In this document: piece by piece, positions 61,217-64,000 of the stretch | Layout of the letters: each line of letters opens with the position of its first letter | Numbering within the stretch: position 1 is the first letter of the stretch | NCBI RefSeq assembly: GCF_030406725.1 | Contig: NZ_CP129107.1 | Location: 2,212,501 to 2,276,500 of the forward strand | Source: Alteriqipengyuania flavescens | GTDB lineage: Bacteria; Pseudomonadota; Alphaproteobacteria; Sphingomonadales; Sphingomonadaceae | DNA: 64,000 nucleotides | Reading direction: 5' to 3' | Notes under the pieces: generated by a model | The model's input: the letters and a program-made list of their open reading frames with translations, nothing else | What the model was told of the DNA's origin: nothing | The model's database searches: none | Made by a program: the position numbers and the translations under genes

Positions 61217-61842
61217 CCCGGCGCCTCGGCTCCGGCAAGCTGGTGATTGCCACGCATAATGCGGGCAAGCTGAAAGAGATTTCGGCCCTTCTCGCACCGC
61301 ACGGCGTATCCTGCATCTCGGCCGGATCGCTCGGCCTGCCGGAGCCGGCGGAAACCGGCACCACCTTCGTCCAGAACGCCCTGATCAAGGCCCGCGCCGC
61401 TGCCGAGGCGAGCGGGATGCCGGCGCTCGCCGACGACAGCGGGCTTGCCGTCGATGTGCTGGACGGGCGGCCCGGGGTCTACACCGCCGACTGGGCCGAA
61501 CGGCAATGGTTCGAAGGCCAGGCCGGGCGCGACTGGTACATGGCGATGGGCAAGGTCGAAGGCTTGCTCAGCGAAAAAGGCCCTGGTGTCGATCGCAGCG
61601 CCACCTTCCACTGCGCGCTCGCGCTGGCGTGGCCGGACGGGGAGCAGGCCGTTTATGAAGGCACCGCGCCGGGATCGCTCACTTGGCCGCCGCGCGGGGA
61701 AATGGGCTTTGGCTACGACCCCGTCTTCGTACCGCACGGCCGCGAGCAGACTTTCGCGGAGATTGCACCGGAAGAAAAACATGCCATCAGCCACCGTGCC
61801 GACGCATTTGCCAAGCTGGTCGGCGAACAGTTCGGCGGCTGA
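61213..61842 (+). CDS. rdgB: dITP/XTP pyrophosphatase (RdgB/HAM1)
   Basis: 209-aa house-cleaning NTPase that removes non-canonical purine nucleotides. [17 protein letters not shown] (substrate loop), [19 protein letters not shown] and [11 protein letters not shown] are family blocks, with the C-terminal [16 protein letters not shown] 61213 overlaps rph. Confidence 0.95.
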   Translation: MTRRLGSGKLVIATHNAGKLKEISALLAPHGVSCISAGSLGLPEPAETGTTFVQNALIKARAAAEASGMPALADDSGLAVDVLDGRPGVYTADWAERQWFEGQAGRDWYMAMGKVEGLLSEKGPGVDRSATFHCALALAWPDGEQAVYEGTAPGSLTWPPRGEMGFGYDPVFVPHGREQTFAEIAPEEKHAISHRADAFAKLVGEQFGG

Positions 61843-62487
61843 TCAGTAGGCGAACTGCCCCACCATATTGCCGGGCGGGGCATAGCGGCACACGACTACG
61901 TCGCGCCCGCCCCCGGTCGCCAATCCGCAGCCCAGCCGGGTCGTGTCGCGCCAGATGAGCTGCGTGTAATGGCCCACGTCCCCCCAGTTGCCGGTCTTGC
62001 TCACATAGGGGAAGCGGTCGTGGATGTAGTACTGCTTCTCGTCGATCCACGCGCCGGCCATGTCGCCATAGCTGAACCGGCTCGCGGTGCCGGCCCACAG
62101 GTTTTCCCCCTGCCCTTCGCGCTCGCCGGAAGGGCTGTGCTGGAACTGTCCCGTGGCGGCCAGTTTCTCGGCGTAGGCCTGGGCCTGCTCGACGAGCTTG
62201 TCGTCCTGAACCAGAGCGGGCGTGCCGACTTCGCCTCGGGCCGCGTTGTGAAGCCGGAGCATCGCCGCGCCGAAGGATTCGTCACCCGCGCCGGTGGTGC
62301 CGGTGGGCGAAGGGCTGGGCGACGGACTGGGATCGCCGGGGCCCGACAGGACGGGCGTCAGGCCCGGATTGCCGGATGCCGTCGGCGTGGGAGTGCCGCC
62401 GGACGATCCTCCTCCGCCGCACCCGCTCAGGCTTGAAGCGACGACAAGTGCGAGTGCAATTTTCGATGAATGGCGACCGATCCTCAT
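61843..62487 (-). CDS. CAP-domain lipoprotein (SCP/PR1-like), copy 1
   Basis: 214-aa protein with lipobox SLSGC, a Gly/Ser/Thr/Pro-rich linker (about 25-65) and a C-terminal CAP domain. LRLHNAARGEVGTPAL, SGEREGQGENLWAG and VGHYTQLIWRDTTRLGCG show the domain core. Bacterial CAP proteins are secreted; some bind lipids or degrade nucleic acids. First of three tandem copies. Confidence 0.85.
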   Translation of the reverse strand: MRIGRHSSKIALALVVASSLSGCGGGGSSGGTPTPTASGNPGLTPVLSGPGDPSPSPSPSPTGTTGAGDESFGAAMLRLHNAARGEVGTPALVQDDKLVEQAQAYAEKLAATGQFQHSPSGEREGQGENLWAGTASRFSYGDMAGAWIDEKQYYIHDRFPYVSKTGNWGDVGHYTQLIWRDTTRLGCGLATGGGRDVVVCRYAPPGNMVGQFAY

Positions 62488-62629
62488 GTCCACTCTCGTG
62501 CCGCCCCCACGATGAATGGCGGGGCAACGATCACGGTAAACGACGCGGTGTCAAGCCCGCTCGTCGTGCTTCGGAAACTGGTGGCAGGCGTGCCGAGCGA
62601 AAAGCGCGGCAAGCCGCTGCCGCAAGGTG

Positions 62630-63166
62630 TCAGCCGACGACGATGCCGTTGACGTTGCCTGTGGGGGCATAACGGCAGACAAGGTAATCGTCGCTGGCAT
62701 TGCTCGCCATCGCGCAGCCGACCTCGGTCGTCGCGGGCCAGATGATCTGCGTGTAGTGGCCCACGTCCATCCAGTTGCCCGTCGTGCTGACATCGGGGAA
62801 CTGGCCTTTGCGGAAATAGCGCTTCTCCTCGACGAACGTGCCGAGCATGAAGGACACCGGGAAGCGTCCACGCGTACCGCGCCAAAGATTTTCACCATTG
62901 CCGAAGCGGTCATCGAACGCCGCGTGTTCGAAGCGGCCGGACGAGGCGAGCTCGGCTGCGTAGTCGGCTGCCTGCGCTGCCAGCGTCGCGTTCCACAGCA
63001 GGTCGGGCAGGCCCACTTCGGCGCGCGCGGCATTGTGGATCGAGAGGACCCGGTCCTGGAAGCCCGGTGTGGCGATCGCGCCTTGTGTGCGCATCGGTGC
63101 CGCGTCGGTGCACCCGGCGGTCGCAGTTATGGCCAGGCTGGCGACAAGGGTTCGAAAGGCGTTCAT
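62630..63166 (-). CDS. CAP-domain lipoprotein (SCP/PR1-like), copy 2
   Basis: 178-aa protein. ATG 63166 is chosen with GGGGAA 7 bases upstream over the ATG at 63172. A signal peptide ends in TATAGC (lipobox-like). The CAP domain has LSIHNAARAEVGLPDL, NGENLWRGTRGRF and DVGHYTQIIWPATTEVGCA. Lacks the long Ser/Pro linker of copy 1. Confidence 0.85.
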   Translation of the reverse strand: MNAFRTLVASLAITATAGCTDAAPMRTQGAIATPGFQDRVLSIHNAARAEVGLPDLLWNATLAAQAADYAAELASSGRFEHAAFDDRFGNGENLWRGTRGRFPVSFMLGTFVEEKRYFRKGQFPDVSTTGNWMDVGHYTQIIWPATTEVGCAMASNASDDYLVCRYAPTGNVNGIVVG

Positions 63167-63208
63167 CGGCATTTCCCCGCCGGCAAAAGCCGGTAATACC
63201 GCAGGATA

Positions 63209-63747
63209 TCAGCCGACCGGCTGACCGTAAACATTGCCTGCCGGCATGTAACGGCAGACGAGGAAATCGTTGCCTTGCTCGCGTGCGATGGCGCAGCCGA
63301 GCTCGCGCGTCTGCGGCCAGATGATCTGCGTATAGTGGCCCACGTCGGACCATTGCCCGGTGGTGGAGACATCGGGGAAATTGCCCGCGTGGAACATGCG
63401 CCGTTCCTGCAGGAAGCCGTCGATCATCTGCGCGGGGCTGTAATACCCGGCGGAGCCTGCCCAGAGGATCTCCCCTGCCCCGCCGCGCTGGGCGCGGGTC
63501 GAATGGCGCATCGTGTTGCTGCGCGCCAGTTCGTCGGCCCAGACCTGCGCTTCGCGCGCCAGCTTGCCGCTCCACGACAGACGGGCGAGCCCGAAACGGG
63601 CGCGTTCGCGGTTGTGTTGTCGAGGATCGTCGCAGCGACATTGCGCGCGCCGTTGGCCTCTGCCCGAGGGACTGCAAGCGCGCCCACGACAAGTGCGATA
63701 CACAGAATGAATGCGCCGAATGACGCAATGACCCGTCCCGTTCCCAT
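63209..63747 (-). pseudogene. CAP-domain protein, copy 3, frameshifted
   Basis: The N-terminus with signal peptide (GRVIASFGAFILCIALVVGA from ATG 63747) and the C-terminal CAP domain (DEL-type core, EILWAGSAGYYSP, VGHYTQIIWPQTRELGCA) are in different frames. The switch is near 63620; one missing base would restore AATILD-x-QHNRERARFG. Probably broken by a deletion or by a sequencing indel. Confidence 0.75.
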
Positions 63748-63794
63748 GCCGAGGAACTTGACGCGCGGGGACTTAACAAAGACTGGAAGCCGCA

Positions 63795-64000
63795 ATGGCG
63801 CGTGCACTCTACATCCACTGGCCCTTCTGCCTGGCGAAATGCCCCTATTGCGACTTCAACAGCCATGTACGCGAACGGATCGACGCGGACGGTTTCGGCG
63901 CGGCGCTGCTAGCAGACATGCTATACGAGGCACGACTTGCGGCGACCGAGCCGCTGACGTCGATCTTTTTCGGCGGCGGCACGCCATCCCTGATGCCCCC
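63795..64000 (+). CDS. hemW: Radical SAM heme chaperone HemW, N-terminal part
   Basis: Visible 68 codons of the radical SAM enzyme that inserts heme into respiratory proteins (formerly called oxygen-independent coproporphyrinogen oxidase-like). The cluster motif CLAKCPYCDF and the following FFGGGTPSLM are diagnostic. GGAAG precedes ATG 63795. The rest lies beyond the right edge. The rph-rdgB-hemW order is common. Confidence 0.93.
   Translation, partial: MARALYIHWPFCLAKCPYCDFNSHVRERIDADGFGAALLADMLYEARLAATEPLTSIFFGGGTPSLMP

Overview
The window is GC-rich chromosomal DNA of an alphaproteobacterium, most likely order Sphingomonadales and near Erythrobacteraceae. The signs are several large TonB-dependent receptors, a receptor/flavin-halogenase pair, an archaeal/eukaryal-type ProRS, and the blocks hrcA/grpE, rph-rdgB-hemW and dnaK-dnaJ. 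This placement is inference from gene content; no rRNA gene is present.

Layout. 1-1382: the start of ilvD (minus strand, running off the left edge) behind a Leu/Val-rich leader peptide and terminator, a translational attenuator. 1383-10328: a probable sugar-uptake locus with a FucP-like transporter, a second MFS transporter, a LacI regulator, a giant TonB receptor and a divergent tryptophan-halogenase-like protein; the divergent promoter carries two lac-operator-like palindromes. 10341-16009: a small secreted protein, then a PHO-box-preceded lipoprotein/TonB-receptor pair facing a response regulator whose receiver has lost its key residues. 16185-24257: a dense minus-strand run for cell-wall and information functions (mltB, rlpA, dacC-like, tmk, holB, metG, tatD, an MBL hydrolase, a 55-aa membrane protein). 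24372-28032: a PhoD-like phosphatase behind a TonB receptor, again with a PHO-box-like site. 28239-30486: an IPNS-like oxygenase and a nucleoside transporter. 30624-30713: tRNA-Ser(TGA), followed by a partial duplication of its 3' end.

30877-47892 is mostly core metabolism: a DUF819 membrane protein, a sulfotransferase-like protein, a class IV aminotransferase, lpd, a thioesterase, pdhC, a universal stress protein, rnr, proS, phaR, alr, an MFS transporter, a NifU-like protein, cvpA and radA. Two copies of a palindromic repeat occur here, one of them inside the pdhC reading frame. 47938-49835 is a complete IS1595-family element with 25-bp terminal inverted repeats, an 8-bp target duplication, a transposase and a passenger gene for a membrane/coiled-coil protein. 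It sits between radA and a patatin-like gene.

52186-64000: a low-Mr tyrosine phosphatase, dnaJ and dnaK (with an RpoH-type promoter), a copper chaperone, an HExxH protein, a frameshifted indoleamine-2,3-dioxygenase-like gene, a HEPN-like protein, grpE, hrcA, rph, rdgB, three tandem CAP-domain genes (the third frameshifted) and the start of hemW.

The most notable items are the compound IS with its passenger, the three PHO-box-like sites with a pseudo-receiver regulator, the lac-like twin operators, the attenuator, the in-frame palindromic repeat in pdhC, and genes lacking a normal start codon or carrying single-base frameshifts. Some of the latter may be sequencing errors.
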